This document shows, in pieces, positions 8,576 to 17,384 of a stretch of 64,000 bases of DNA. Made by a program: the position numbers and the translations under genes. The notes under the pieces were generated by a model. That model did no database searches, was not told the origin of the DNA, and saw nothing but the letters and a program-made list of their open reading frames with translations. The DNA comes from JANQJA01 sp040880285 (GTDB lineage Bacteria; Pseudomonadota; Gammaproteobacteria; Pseudomonadales; Azotimanducaceae), in the NCBI GenBank assembly GCA_040880285.1, contig JBBDIT010000022.1, positions 92,700-156,699 of the forward strand, given 5' to 3'. Each line of letters begins with the position of its first letter. Position 1 is the stretch's first letter.

Positions 8576-9148
8576 ATGCCTGATGCGCCTTACTCACTTC
8601 TTGCAGAGTTGGAGAAAGTCAAGCAAATAGCCCGCCCCCCTATCCACAAGTGGAACCCTGACAATGTCCAGGACATTGACATGGAAGTCAAGCGGGACGG
8701 TAGCTGGTATTACATGGGAACACCTATTGAGCGCCAGCGATTGGTACGTTTGTTTTCAACTGTCCTGCGCCGGGAAGATGATGGCCACTACTATCTGGTC
8801 ACGCCGGTAGAGAAGTGCCGGATCAAGGTTGAAGACGCCCCTTTTAATGCCGTGTTGTTAACGGTTTCCGGGAGTGGGCGGGATCAACAACTGACGTTTA
8901 CCACCAATGTTGCAGACGAGGTGACAGCTGACCGGGATCATCCATTACGGCTGGTCACTGATGAGGATTCAGGCGAGCCGGCGCCTTATGTCCTGGTTCG
9001 TGATGGCCTCGAGGCGCTGGTGGTGCGCAGCGTTTACTACCAGATGACCGATCTATTGACGGAGCATGAGGTTGACGGCCAAGGTTGGCACGGCGTCTGG
9101 AGCCGTGGTGTGTTCTTCCCCTTCGTCGAATCGGAACAGTTGGTCTGA
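8576..9148 (+). CDS. DUF1285 family protein
   Basis: A 190-residue cytoplasmic protein without signal peptide or membrane segment. The stretch IHKWNPDNVQDIDMEVKRDG with WYYMGTPIERQRLVRLFSTVL and LVTPVEKCRIKVEDAPF matches the DUF1285 family of proteobacteria, whose function is unknown. It begins 3 bases after the MoaA-like gene and its TGA overlaps the next ATG (TGATG), so the three genes are translationally linked. Nothing in the sequence shows an enzymatic motif. Confidence 0.8.
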   Translation: MPDAPYSLLAELEKVKQIARPPIHKWNPDNVQDIDMEVKRDGSWYYMGTPIERQRLVRLFSTVLRREDDGHYYLVTPVEKCRIKVEDAPFNAVLLTVSGSGRDQQLTFTTNVADEVTADRDHPLRLVTDEDSGEPAPYVLVRDGLEALVVRSVYYQMTDLLTEHEVDGQGWHGVWSRGVFFPFVESEQLV

Positions 9149-9726
9149 TGTTGCTGGTCAAGCCGCCCGATAAGTCTCAATTACTTTCGATCCTGGATGG
9201 CCTGCTTGGCGAGACCTGCTCGCGAGAGGAGGTGGTGACCTGGTGGCAGGCTACCGAGAGCCACTTCGGTACAGTAAATCTCCTGGTCGAAGAAGGATTC
9301 TGGTATTACCAGTCCTTGTCCGCGCTAACGATTCCAATAAGTCTTGGCGACGGTGAGCCTTACTTCGTCCGGGATTGTGACATTGCTGAATATTTGCTGG
9401 ATCTGCAGGGTGTCGGCTCAGGGAATAGCTATGAGGGGATCACCCGCGTGCGCGCGCATCAGGTAGGACAGGAGCGCACTCGCTGGCCGCTTTTGATGTT
9501 CGAACATACCGAGATCAATCGTCTTGCACAAATCGGATTGACCCCTGTTCGGGGCATCTTTGACGCCCACATGGACCTGGTGGAACATACGCACCTCTTT
9601 TTTGAGGGTGAGTTATATCTCATCGTGCGCCAATACGATGACCAGGCCAGCCAGTTGATGATCCTTGGTACGAGTCGAGACGAAACACGCCTGAAGGATT
9701 TTCTAACGATACTGGGTTATGCCTGA
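9148..9726 (+). CDS. Uncharacterised protein (192 aa)
   Basis: Not recognised. It is a soluble-looking protein of 192 residues with no signal peptide, rich in aromatic and acidic residues. Segments such as GFWYYQSLSALTIPI and HTHLFFEGELYLIVRQYDD suggest a beta-rich fold. Start ATG at 9148 shares its A with the TGA of the DUF1285 gene; an upstream in-frame start at 9085 would overlap that gene. It is the third gene of the MoaA-like operon and ends 2 bases before the convergent ETF-QO gene. The context suggests a joint role with DUF1285, but no function can be assigned. Confidence 0.75.
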   Translation: MLLVKPPDKSQLLSILDGLLGETCSREEVVTWWQATESHFGTVNLLVEEGFWYYQSLSALTIPISLGDGEPYFVRDCDIAEYLLDLQGVGSGNSYEGITRVRAHQVGQERTRWPLLMFEHTEINRLAQIGLTPVRGIFDAHMDLVEHTHLFFEGELYLIVRQYDDQASQLMILGTSRDETRLKDFLTILGYA

Positions 9727-9728
9727 AA

Positions 9729-11390
9729 CTACATGTTGCCGTAGTTCGGACCACCCGTACCTTCAGGGACTACCCAATTGATATTCTGGGCCGGATCCTT
9801 GATATCGCAGGTTTTGCAGTGAATGCAATTTTGCGCGTTGATCTGGAACCGCTTTGAACCATCATCTTCTTCCACGACCTCATAGACACCGGCAGGACAA
9901 TACCTTTGGGCCGGCTCATCGTACAGGGGCAGGTTTGAGCTGATGGGAATCGAGGCATCCTTGAGTTGCAGGTGACAAGGCTGGTCTTCTTCATGATTGG
10001 TGTTTGTCAGGTATACCGATGACAACTTGTCGAAACTGATAATCCCATCGGGTTTGGGATACTCGAGTTTTGTCGATTTTGAGGCAAGCTTCAAGGCAGC
10101 GTGATCGGCATGATTATCCGACAAGGTAAAAGGCAGGTGACCGCGAAAAATGTACTGGTCCATCCAGGTGAATGCGGAGCCGATCAGAAGCCCGAACTTG
10201 TGTAACCAGGGCGTGGTGTTGCGGGCAACATACAGTTCTTTATACAACCAGGAATTTCTGAATTTTTCCGGATAGGAATCGAGTTCCTCGCCGCCGCTGC
10301 CACCAGATGAAAGCGACTCGAATACGGACTCCGCCGCCATCATGCCCGACTTCATTCCTGTATGCGTACCTTTCTGCTTTAAGGTATTGAGAAAGCCGGC
10401 ATTGTCACCAACCAGTAATCCACCGGGAACGGTTAATTTCGGCAGGGACTGGAGGCCCCCTTTGATAACGGCCCTGGCGCCATAGGCAACCCTTTTGCCA
10501 CCTTCCAGAAATTGTTTAACGAACTGGTGGTGTTTAAAGCGCTGGAATTCATCAAACGGTGACAGGTGTGGATTCGAGTAACCCAGGTCGACAATAAGGC
10601 CTATGGCGACCTGGTTATTTTCCAAATGATAAATGAAAGAACCTCCCAGGGTCGCGCCTGGAAAGTGGCCGAGTGGCCAGCCCACCGTGTGTACCACCTT
10701 ACCGGGCACATGCTTTTCCGGTGAAATATCCCAGATTTCCTTGAAGCCGATTCCGTAGTGCTGGACATCTGCCTCCCGGTTGAGATCGAATTTTGCCATC
10801 AGCTGTTTGCCCAGGTGGCCACGACAACCCTCGGCAAATACGGTGTATTTGGCGTGCAACTCGTAACCAGGCTGGAAGGTCGATTTTTGTTCGCCGGTTG
10901 CGCTGATGCCCATGTCGCCGGTGGCGACGCCTCGCACCGCGCCCTTGTCGTCGTACAGGATCTCCGATGCGGCAAATCCGGGAAACAACATTACTCCCAT
11001 TTCTTCCGCTTGTTCACCGAGCCAGCGACACAGGTTGGCAAGGCTGGTTGCGTAATTGCCTTTGTTGTGTAGTGCCGGGGGGACCAGCCACCAGGGCAGT
11101 CTCATGCCCTGCTTTTCGTCTACCAGGTAATAGACGTCGTCTTCTGTGACCGGATTGGCAAGAGGCGCACCTTTCTCCTTCCAGTCGGGCAGGAGTTCAT
11201 CCAGGGCAGTTGTTTCCACCACCGCGCCGGAGAGAATATGGGCGCCAATTTCAGAGCCTTTCTCTACCAGGCAGACCGAAGGTTCGGCACCTGCGTTGAT
11301 CGCTAGTTGGGCATAACGAATCGCAGTCGCAAGGCCTGCTGGTCCACCTCCTACAACTACAAGGTCAAACTCCATCGATTCTCTTTCCAC
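9729..11390 (-). CDS. Electron transfer flavoprotein-ubiquinone oxidoreductase
   Basis: A 553-residue membrane-associated flavoprotein that passes electrons from reduced ETF to ubiquinone. The FAD-binding Rossmann motif VVVGGGPAGLATA is at the N-terminus. The C-terminal ferredoxin-like part has NCIHCKTCDIKDPAQNINW, cysteines for one 4Fe-4S cluster, and an earlier cysteine in RYCPAGVYE. Length matches the family. GTG at 11390 is chosen because GAGGAG sits six bases upstream; ATG five codons later is the alternative. It is divergent from etfBA, its redox partner, and close to several acyl-CoA dehydrogenase genes that need it. Confidence 0.95.
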   Translation of the reverse strand: MERESMEFDLVVVGGGPAGLATAIRYAQLAINAGAEPSVCLVEKGSEIGAHILSGAVVETTALDELLPDWKEKGAPLANPVTEDDVYYLVDEKQGMRLPWWLVPPALHNKGNYATSLANLCRWLGEQAEEMGVMLFPGFAASEILYDDKGAVRGVATGDMGISATGEQKSTFQPGYELHAKYTVFAEGCRGHLGKQLMAKFDLNREADVQHYGIGFKEIWDISPEKHVPGKVVHTVGWPLGHFPGATLGGSFIYHLENNQVAIGLIVDLGYSNPHLSPFDEFQRFKHHQFVKQFLEGGKRVAYGARAVIKGGLQSLPKLTVPGGLLVGDNAGFLNTLKQKGTHTGMKSGMMAAESVFESLSSGGSGGEELDSYPEKFRNSWLYKELYVARNTTPWLHKFGLLIGSAFTWMDQYIFRGHLPFTLSDNHADHAALKLASKSTKLEYPKPDGIISFDKLSSVYLTNTNHEEDQPCHLQLKDASIPISSNLPLYDEPAQRYCPAGVYEVVEEDDGSKRFQINAQNCIHCKTCDIKDPAQNINWVVPEGTGGPNYGNM

Positions 11391-11565
11391 GATCTACTCC
11401 TCGGTCCCGGGTTTGATGTCACGGCTTCGGTGCTGCGCCTCTGCTGTAATTGTATGGAAAGTCCAGCTGCAAAGGAAATCACGGAAATCTATGATAACTA
11501 ATAATCTAGACATCAATTATGTTTTTAAATTATGCACTTACGTGAGCCAGATCAATTACACTCTA

Positions 11566-11594
11566 TTGACCGGTATAACATAAACCGGCAGAAT
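11566..11594 (+). promoter_or_regulatory. Candidate promoter of etfBA
   Basis: TTGACC (11566-11571), 17 bases, CAGAAT (11589-11594), 55 bases before the etfB ATG. The -10 box is a four-of-six match. The 259-base divergent region (11391-11649) must also hold the ETF-QO promoter, which I could not place. Within the spacer, ACCGG recurs in the same orientation on both sides of TATAACATAA. Confidence 0.4.
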
Positions 11595-11649
11595 ACGCGC
11601 TCTTTTGGGGCTTCCCAAGATCTCTTTGAACGATAAGCAGAGGAATTTC

Positions 11650-12402
11650 ATGAAAGTTCTCGTAACTGCCAAGCGGGTCGTGGATTACAACGTCAATGTG
11701 CGTGTTCTCAACGACAACAGTGGTGTCGATCTAAACAACGTCAAAATGTCGGTTAATCCATTCGATGAGATTGCGATTGAAGAGGCCGTCCGATTGAAGG
11801 AAGCCGGAACGGCGGAAGAGGTCATCGTCGTATCGATTGGACCCAAAGCGGCACAGGAGCAGATTCGCACGGCACTTGCGCTGGGTGCTGATCGCGGCAT
11901 CCTGATCGAAACTGATATTGAGGCACAGCCGCTGGGTATTGCCAAATTATTGAAGGCAATTATTGACAAGGAGCAACCCCAACTAATCATCACTGGCAAG
12001 CAGGCCATTGATGGTGACAACAGCCAGACCGGGCAGATGGTTGCGGCCCTTGCTGGTTATGCCCAGGCAACCTTCGCCTCAAAACTTGAGTTGAGTGGTG
12101 ACTCGGCAACGGTGACCAGAGAGATCGATGGTGGCCTTGAAGTGATCAAGGTCACGTTGCCCGCAGTCGTGACAACAGATCTGCGCCTAAACGAACCTCG
12201 TTATGCGTCCTTGCCGAATATCATGAAGGCGAAAAAGAAACCTGTCGATACTTATACTCCGGAAGACCTTGGTGTCGATATTACGCCACGAGTCAAGACG
12301 CTCAAAGTAAGCCCACCACCTGAACGAAAGGCTGGGATCATCGTCGAATCGGTGGAGCAACTGGTAGACAAATTGAAGAACGAAGCAAAGGTGATCTCAT
12401 GA
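11650..12402 (+). CDS. etfB: Electron transfer flavoprotein beta subunit
   Basis: A 250-residue EtfB. It binds AMP and pairs with EtfA to shuttle electrons from acyl-CoA dehydrogenases to ETF-QO. The opening MKVLVTAKRVVDYNVNVRV and GVDLNNVKMSVNPFDEIAIE are family hallmarks, and the recognition-loop region RLNEPRYASLPNIMKAKKK (contact with dehydrogenases) is present. I place the start at ATG 11650, preceded by AGAGGA; the in-frame upstream start at 11605 adds 15 unrelated residues. Its TGA overlaps the etfA ATG by four bases (ATGA). Confidence 0.96.
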   Translation: MKVLVTAKRVVDYNVNVRVLNDNSGVDLNNVKMSVNPFDEIAIEEAVRLKEAGTAEEVIVVSIGPKAAQEQIRTALALGADRGILIETDIEAQPLGIAKLLKAIIDKEQPQLIITGKQAIDGDNSQTGQMVAALAGYAQATFASKLELSGDSATVTREIDGGLEVIKVTLPAVVTTDLRLNEPRYASLPNIMKAKKKPVDTYTPEDLGVDITPRVKTLKVSPPPERKAGIIVESVEQLVDKLKNEAKVIS

Positions 12403-13328
12403 GCATTCTCGTCATTGCGGAACACGATAACAAATCGATTAAACCAGTCACGCTGGTGACGGTCGCGGCCGCCAAAGAGATTGGTGGTGATATTGAAGTG
12501 CTGGTTGCAGGTGCAGGATGTTCGGCTGCCGCTGATGCTGCTGCCAAAATTGAGGGAGTCAGCAAGGTTCTGTTGGCCGACAATGAGGTGTATGCGCATC
12601 ACCTGGCCGAAAACATGGCTGAACTGGTTACCGAGATTGGCAAGGACTATAGCCATATCCTTTCGCCAACCACGACTTCCGGTAAGAACTTTATGCCCCG
12701 CGCAGCAGCACTGCTGGATGTGGCCCAGATCTCGGACATCAGTGGAGTCGTTAGTGAGGATACCTTTGAGCGTCCAATCTATGCTGGTAACGCCGTCGCT
12801 ACCGTGCAGAGTTCAGACGCTATAAAAGTCATTACAGTTCGTGGAACCGCTTTTGATCCTGTACCCGCGGAAGGTGGCAGCGCATCTGTTGAAGCATTGG
12901 ATATCGTAAAGGATGCCGGCCTTTCCACCTGGGTGAAAGAGGACATCGTTAAATTGGTGCGCCCGGAACTGACCGCGGCCCGCATTATTATATCCGGTGG
13001 TCGTGGCATGCAGAATGGTGAGAACTTCAGCCTGCTGGAATCGGTGGCTGACAAGCTCGGTGCGGCAATCGGAGCGTCCCGGGCAGCCGTTGATGCCGGG
13101 TTTGTGCCGAATGATATGCAGGTAGGACAGACAGGCAAGATTGTCGCGCCGGAGCTTTATATTGCGGTAGGCATCAGTGGTGCGATCCAACACCTTGCCG
13201 GCATGAAAGACAGCAAAGTGATCGTCGCGATCAATAAAGACGAGGATGCGCCTATTTTTCAAGTGGCGGATTATGGACTTGTGGCCGACTTGTTCAAGGC
13301 AGTCCCTGAACTCGATAGCATGCTGTAA
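12399..13328 (+). CDS. etfA: Electron transfer flavoprotein alpha subunit
   Basis: A 309-residue EtfA that carries the FAD of the ETF heterodimer. The C-terminal FAD-binding signature is clear: RIIISGGRGMQNGENF, then SRAAVDAGFVPNDMQVGQTG, APELYIAVGISGAIQHLAG and AINKDEDAPIFQVADYGLV. It overlaps etfB by four bases, indicating translational coupling and equal subunit production. It converges with the HMG-CoA lyase gene with only four bases between the two stop codons and no visible terminator. Confidence 0.96.
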   Translation: MSILVIAEHDNKSIKPVTLVTVAAAKEIGGDIEVLVAGAGCSAAADAAAKIEGVSKVLLADNEVYAHHLAENMAELVTEIGKDYSHILSPTTTSGKNFMPRAAALLDVAQISDISGVVSEDTFERPIYAGNAVATVQSSDAIKVITVRGTAFDPVPAEGGSASVEALDIVKDAGLSTWVKEDIVKLVRPELTAARIIISGGRGMQNGENFSLLESVADKLGAAIGASRAAVDAGFVPNDMQVGQTGKIVAPELYIAVGISGAIQHLAGMKDSKVIVAINKDEDAPIFQVADYGLVADLFKAVPELDSML

Positions 13329-13332
13329 TTTC

Positions 13333-14241
13333 TCAGCGAGAATTCAAGATGGCGGTGGAGACATTGGAGTCGATAGGGATTCCAATGGAGCCACTCACAA
13401 ACTCCGCTGTGTCGACCAGCTTTTCAAGATCGACACCTGTCTCGATTCCAAGACCATCGAGCATGTAGATCACGTCTTCTGTTGCGACGTTCCCTGTCGC
13501 TCCTTTTGCATAGGGGCAGCCACCGAGACCCGCAATCGATGAGTCGATCACCGCAACCCCGGACTCGAGAGCGGCATAAAGATTCGCTAGCGCTTGACCG
13601 TAGGTGTTGTGAAAGTGGGCGGCCAATTTCGTCACCGGTATTGATTTTCCAACGATATCGATCAGTCGCCGGGTTTTACCCGGGGTACCACGCCCAATGG
13701 TGTCACCCAGGCTGATTTCATAGCAGCCACTTTCCAACAGCCTGGCGGCAATCGTGGCTACTTTTTCCGGATCGACTTCATCGCCTTCATAGGGACAGCC
13801 AAGTACACAGGAAACGTAACCACGGACCCGGATACCTTCTTCATTGGCCATCGAAATGATCGGCATTGCCCGTTCGAAGGCTTCGGCGATACTACAATTG
13901 GTATTACGCTGCGAGAAAGACTCGGTTGCAGCCAGAAACACCGCGACCTCGTCGGCACCGGCATCGATCGCTGCTTCCATACCACGTACGTTGGGAGTCA
14001 AGGCTGAGTAGATGACACCGGGACGGCGTTTGAGGCCCTTGAACACTTCCATGGAGTCTGCCATGAGTGGTACCCATTTAGGGCTCACAAATGCACCGGC
14101 CTCAATGTGTCGAATGCCTGCATCACACAGACGTTCAATCAACTCGATCTTGAGGTGAGTCGGCACCGGATTGGGCTGGTTCTGCAAACCATCCCGTGCA
14201 CCCACTTCAACAATTCTGACACGGCCGGGAATTGCCATCAT
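13333..14241 (-). CDS. liuE: Hydroxymethylglutaryl-CoA lyase
   Basis: A 302-residue lyase that cleaves HMG-CoA to acetoacetate and acetyl-CoA, the last step of leucine breakdown. The TIM-barrel start VEVGARDGLQNQ holds the catalytic Arg and Asp. AAHFHNTYG holds the metal-binding His pair, and SSIAGLGGCPYAKGATGN contains the active-site Cys loop. The frame extends 65 codons upstream into cysK, but those residues are shadow; ATG at 14241 (or the next ATG, 14238) gives the family N-terminus. It is the last gene of the minus-strand train, separated from liuD by three unrelated genes. Confidence 0.94.
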   Translation of the reverse strand: MMAIPGRVRIVEVGARDGLQNQPNPVPTHLKIELIERLCDAGIRHIEAGAFVSPKWVPLMADSMEVFKGLKRRPGVIYSALTPNVRGMEAAIDAGADEVAVFLAATESFSQRNTNCSIAEAFERAMPIISMANEEGIRVRGYVSCVLGCPYEGDEVDPEKVATIAARLLESGCYEISLGDTIGRGTPGKTRRLIDIVGKSIPVTKLAAHFHNTYGQALANLYAALESGVAVIDSSIAGLGGCPYAKGATGNVATEDVIYMLDGLGIETGVDLEKLVDTAEFVSGSIGIPIDSNVSTAILNSR

Positions 14242-14245
14242 CAGC

Positions 14246-15199
14246 CTATAGCGTATCCAGCCAGTCGTCGTCAGAGTCTTCGGTAATATTTTCAAATAGC
14301 GGTGTCGACAGGTATCGCTCGCCCGTATCGGGTAGCATGACCACGAAGGTACTGTTGTCCGCCGCATGCTGGGCCACATGCAGGGCGGCGTACATGGTTG
14401 CGCCACTGGAAATGCCACAGAAAATACCTTCCTCACGGGCCAGCCGCAGCGCTGTTTCGATGGCCTTGTCGTCCGGGATGGGAACGACCTCGTCCATGAT
14501 GTCCGCCTCGAGTACGCCGGGGATAAAGTCAGGGGTCCAGCCCTGGATTTTGTGTGGATGCCATTCCTTACCCTGGGTTAACATCGCGCCTTCCGGTTCG
14601 GCCCCTATGATCCTGACTTCGGGCCTGGCCAGCTTGATCATCTGTCCGGCACCCGTGACGGTACCGCCAGTACCCCAGCCACTGACAAAGTAATCAAGGT
14701 CTCTGCCAGCAAAGTCGCGTAACACTTCGGGGCCCGTCGTATTCCGATGATAAGCCGGGTTGGCGGGATTCTGGAATTGATCGGCCTTGAACCAGCCGTA
14801 TTTCCTTGCCAATTCCTCTGCCTTGCGCACCATGCCTGTGCCGCGCTCCGAGGCGGGTGTCAGGATCACTTTTGCGCCCATTGCCTTCATGATCTTGCGC
14901 CGCTCAATAGAAAACGATTCGGCCATGGTGGCAACGAACGGATAACCTTTGGCAGCGCACACCATGGCAAGGGCAATACCGGTATTACCGGAAGTGGCCT
15001 CAACCACGGTTTGGCCGGGCTTGAGTGCGCCGTGTTTCTCCGCATCCAGGATGATTGCAATGGCAAGGCGGTCCTTGACGGATGCGAGTGGATTGAATGC
15101 TTCACACTTGACGTAGATATTCTGGTTCTCGGGGGCCATACGATTCACACGGACGACCGGTGTGTTACCGATGGTTTCCAGGATGTTGTTGTAGATCAT
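14246..15199 (-). CDS. cysK: Cysteine synthase (O-acetylserine sulfhydrylase)
   Basis: A 317-residue PLP enzyme of the cysteine synthase family, making cysteine from O-acetylserine and sulfide. The PLP lysine is K42 in NPLASVKDR. The substrate loop is EATSGNTGIALA, the phosphate-binding loop is GWGTGGTVTGAG, and GISSGATMYAAL lies near the C-terminus. ATG at 15199 has a strong AGGAGG five bases upstream. It ends four bases before liuE. Being inside a leucine-degradation train is unusual. CysK versus CysM cannot be separated with certainty by eye. Confidence 0.9.
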   Translation of the reverse strand: MIYNNILETIGNTPVVRVNRMAPENQNIYVKCEAFNPLASVKDRLAIAIILDAEKHGALKPGQTVVEATSGNTGIALAMVCAAKGYPFVATMAESFSIERRKIMKAMGAKVILTPASERGTGMVRKAEELARKYGWFKADQFQNPANPAYHRNTTGPEVLRDFAGRDLDYFVSGWGTGGTVTGAGQMIKLARPEVRIIGAEPEGAMLTQGKEWHPHKIQGWTPDFIPGVLEADIMDEVVPIPDDKAIETALRLAREEGIFCGISSGATMYAALHVAQHAADNSTFVVMLPDTGERYLSTPLFENITEDSDDDWLDTL

Positions 15200-15236
15200 A
15201 CTTGCCTCCTTATCGTGGGCGTCAGCTTATGTAAAA

Positions 15237-16424
15237 TCACCGGGTGTGTCGAGCCGGTGAAAGGGCCGCGAGGTAGTCATTTAAAAACATGCCAGTGGGA
15301 TCCAGGCCGTCTCGCACCTTCCACCAGTCCTGCCACCTGGGATAGGCCCGGGCGAGCGCATCGGCTCCCAGATAATTCACTTTACCCCAGTGGGGTCGTC
15401 CACCGTAATCGAGGAAGATCGACTCGCAGGCCCGATAGTATTCAGTCTCGTCCTGCTTCACGTCCTGGTGAACCGATATAGTGACGGTGGGGCGTTCGTA
15501 AGCCATGGACAACCAGACGTCGTCGGCTGCGACCGTTCGGTACTCCACGGGCCACATCACATCAGGGAACTGGTGGCGCAGCAGTCCCCTGATGGCTGCA
15601 AAACATTCGGGCCCATCTTCTGCCGGGATGCTGTATTCCATTTCAGTATGCAAATGCGGTCTGTGATTTGGCAATACTTCGTAGTTATAAGCCACACGCG
15701 CACCTTCGGCGGACAAAGGATAGGTGGGCGCATCCGTCGTCTCATTGATGACTTTGACAGTGGCTTCATCAGATTGCGGATACCAGAAAAATTCGAATCG
15801 TTCATTTTCGTCGGTAAGCTCACCGATGCGCTCACGGATGTCTGCGTAGGTTGCGTTAAACCCCAGCTCCTTTAATTTGTAACTCTCACGTAGTTGCAAT
15901 TTCAGTCGAGTGATAAGGCCCAATGCACCCAGGCTCAACCGAGCGACCTCAAACGTATGCGGCTCTTTTTGCAGGTCGCAGTCTACGATCTCACCGGATG
16001 CCAATATAACGCGTGCACCTGTCACCTGCGCCGACAGGTTCTTGAGCCCCTGGCCGGTTCCATGAGTGCCGGTGGAACAGGCTCCACCAATCGCCTGCCG
16101 GTCGATGTCACCCTGGTTGGCCAGAGCAAGTCCTGCATCGTGCAATGGCCGTCCCAGCGCATAGATTTTAGTACCGGCCCAGACCCAGGCCGTCTTATCG
16201 CCTGTGTTGAGGTCAATTACGCCAGCCAAACCAGAGGTGTCCATGATGATGCCTTCATTGGCTACCAGTTCCGAGTGGCTGTGCCCGGCGCCAGCGATGC
16301 GTATCCTGGTATTATTGGCGCAAGCATTGCGTATCAGCGCCTGCGCATCCGCTTCACTCCTGACAAAGCACAGTTGGCCCGGTTTAATGCGTTGACGGCC
16401 AGACCAGTTACTCCAGTAAACCAT
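15237..16424 (-). CDS. FAD-linked oxidase of the D-arabinono-1,4-lactone oxidase family
   Basis: A 395-residue vanillyl-alcohol-oxidase-type flavoprotein. The N-terminal FAD domain shows IRIAGAGHSHSELV, where the His of GHS is the usual covalent FAD site, and GGACSTGTHGTG. The C-terminal half has the ALO-family ending GGRPHWGKVNYL. Relatives oxidise aldono-lactones or polyols such as L-gulono-lactone, arabinono-lactone and xylitol, reducing oxygen or another acceptor. No signal peptide. ATG at 16424 has AAGGAG five bases upstream. It sits 18 bases after the nucleoside hydrolase, which suggests a link to released pentoses, but this is inference. Confidence 0.85.
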   Translation of the reverse strand: MVYWSNWSGRQRIKPGQLCFVRSEADAQALIRNACANNTRIRIAGAGHSHSELVANEGIIMDTSGLAGVIDLNTGDKTAWVWAGTKIYALGRPLHDAGLALANQGDIDRQAIGGACSTGTHGTGQGLKNLSAQVTGARVILASGEIVDCDLQKEPHTFEVARLSLGALGLITRLKLQLRESYKLKELGFNATYADIRERIGELTDENERFEFFWYPQSDEATVKVINETTDAPTYPLSAEGARVAYNYEVLPNHRPHLHTEMEYSIPAEDGPECFAAIRGLLRHQFPDVMWPVEYRTVAADDVWLSMAYERPTVTISVHQDVKQDETEYYRACESIFLDYGGRPHWGKVNYLGADALARAYPRWQDWWKVRDGLDPTGMFLNDYLAALSPARHTR

Positions 16425-16442
16425 GCAGGCTCCTTCGATCGG

Positions 16443-17384
16443 TTATTCGTAATCCAGCAACGCGGCAAGCAACGCATTCACGATGGCCGCACCATCACAG
16501 GCCACAGCGACCCGGGCATTGGCGGGCTTGCTGATCTCGATACCTTCGCCAGCGATCACACCACGTTGGTCACAGACTGTCATGCCACGGGTAAATTCAC
16601 CCTTGCATTCGACAGCTACATGCATCGGCTGGTAGGTGATTAATCCGGGATGGGAATAGGGCATGACCGCGCATACATCGTGTATCGGCATAAAGTGGCG
16701 TTCGTAAATGGCCGATTGCCTCGAGAGGTTAAAAGCCAGTGCGCCGGCGATCTCGCGTGTCACGACTGCACTATGCTGCATGAGTTTCCGGACCTCGAGG
16801 GATGTCAGGCCAAAGCTGGTGGTGATGTTGAGGCCAGCCAGGGTGACAGGGATCCCGGACCCTAAAACAATGCTGGCTGCTTCCGGATCCGCCAGGATGT
16901 TGAATTCGGCAGCAGCAGTGGCATTGCCGTGTGTGGTGGAGCCACCCATAACAGAGATTTCCGTGATCCGGTCACGTAATTCAGGGTATTGGGTCAAGGC
17001 TTGTGCCACATTGGTTTGCGGCGCGACGGCAATGATGACCAGGTCATCGAATTGCATCGCCTGATCTTTGATAAATTCTGCCGCGGACTGCGTGATGGGC
17101 TGACGAGTCGAAGCCGGCAAGTTTGCGCCGTCCAGCCCGGACTTTCCGTGGATGGTTTCGCCTGAGTGAAGCTTGCCCGAAAGTGGTCCTTTCGCACCGC
17201 CAGCAACGGGGATATGACTCAATCCGGCAGCATCAAGGATCGAAATCGCATTACGAGTCGTATTAGCCACGCTCGAGTTACCAAAGACCGTGGTGACCCC
17301 AACGAGAGAAAGATGTCGCGCCGCGACCAAAAGTGCCAGTGCATCATCATGGCCCGGATCGCAGTCGAGGATATAATGAGTCAC
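16443..17384 (-). CDS. Inosine-uridine preferring nucleoside hydrolase
   Basis: A 313-residue enzyme that hydrolyses nucleosides to base and ribose. The calcium-binding DCDPGHDD motif is at residues 7-14 and AEFNILADPEAA carries the conserved asparagine and the DPEAA segment of the family. A His for leaving-group protonation is likely in MPIHDVCAVM. The GTG start at 17384 overlaps the TGA of the carboxylase gene by four bases (GTGA), so it is translationally coupled to liuD. Placement within leucine catabolism is odd. Whether it prefers purines or pyrimidines is not clear. Confidence 0.9.
   Translation of the reverse strand: MTHYILDCDPGHDDALALLVAARHLSLVGVTTVFGNSSVANTTRNAISILDAAGLSHIPVAGGAKGPLSGKLHSGETIHGKSGLDGANLPASTRQPITQSAAEFIKDQAMQFDDLVIIAVAPQTNVAQALTQYPELRDRITEISVMGGSTTHGNATAAAEFNILADPEAASIVLGSGIPVTLAGLNITTSFGLTSLEVRKLMQHSAVVTREIAGALAFNLSRQSAIYERHFMPIHDVCAVMPYSHPGLITYQPMHVAVECKGEFTRGMTVCDQRGVIAGEGIEISKPANARVAVACDGAAIVNALLAALLDYE

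Noticed and set aside
14747..15481. Plus-strand open frame of 244 codons across cysK and the oxidase
   Set aside because: It crosses two convincing minus-strand genes and resembles no family.
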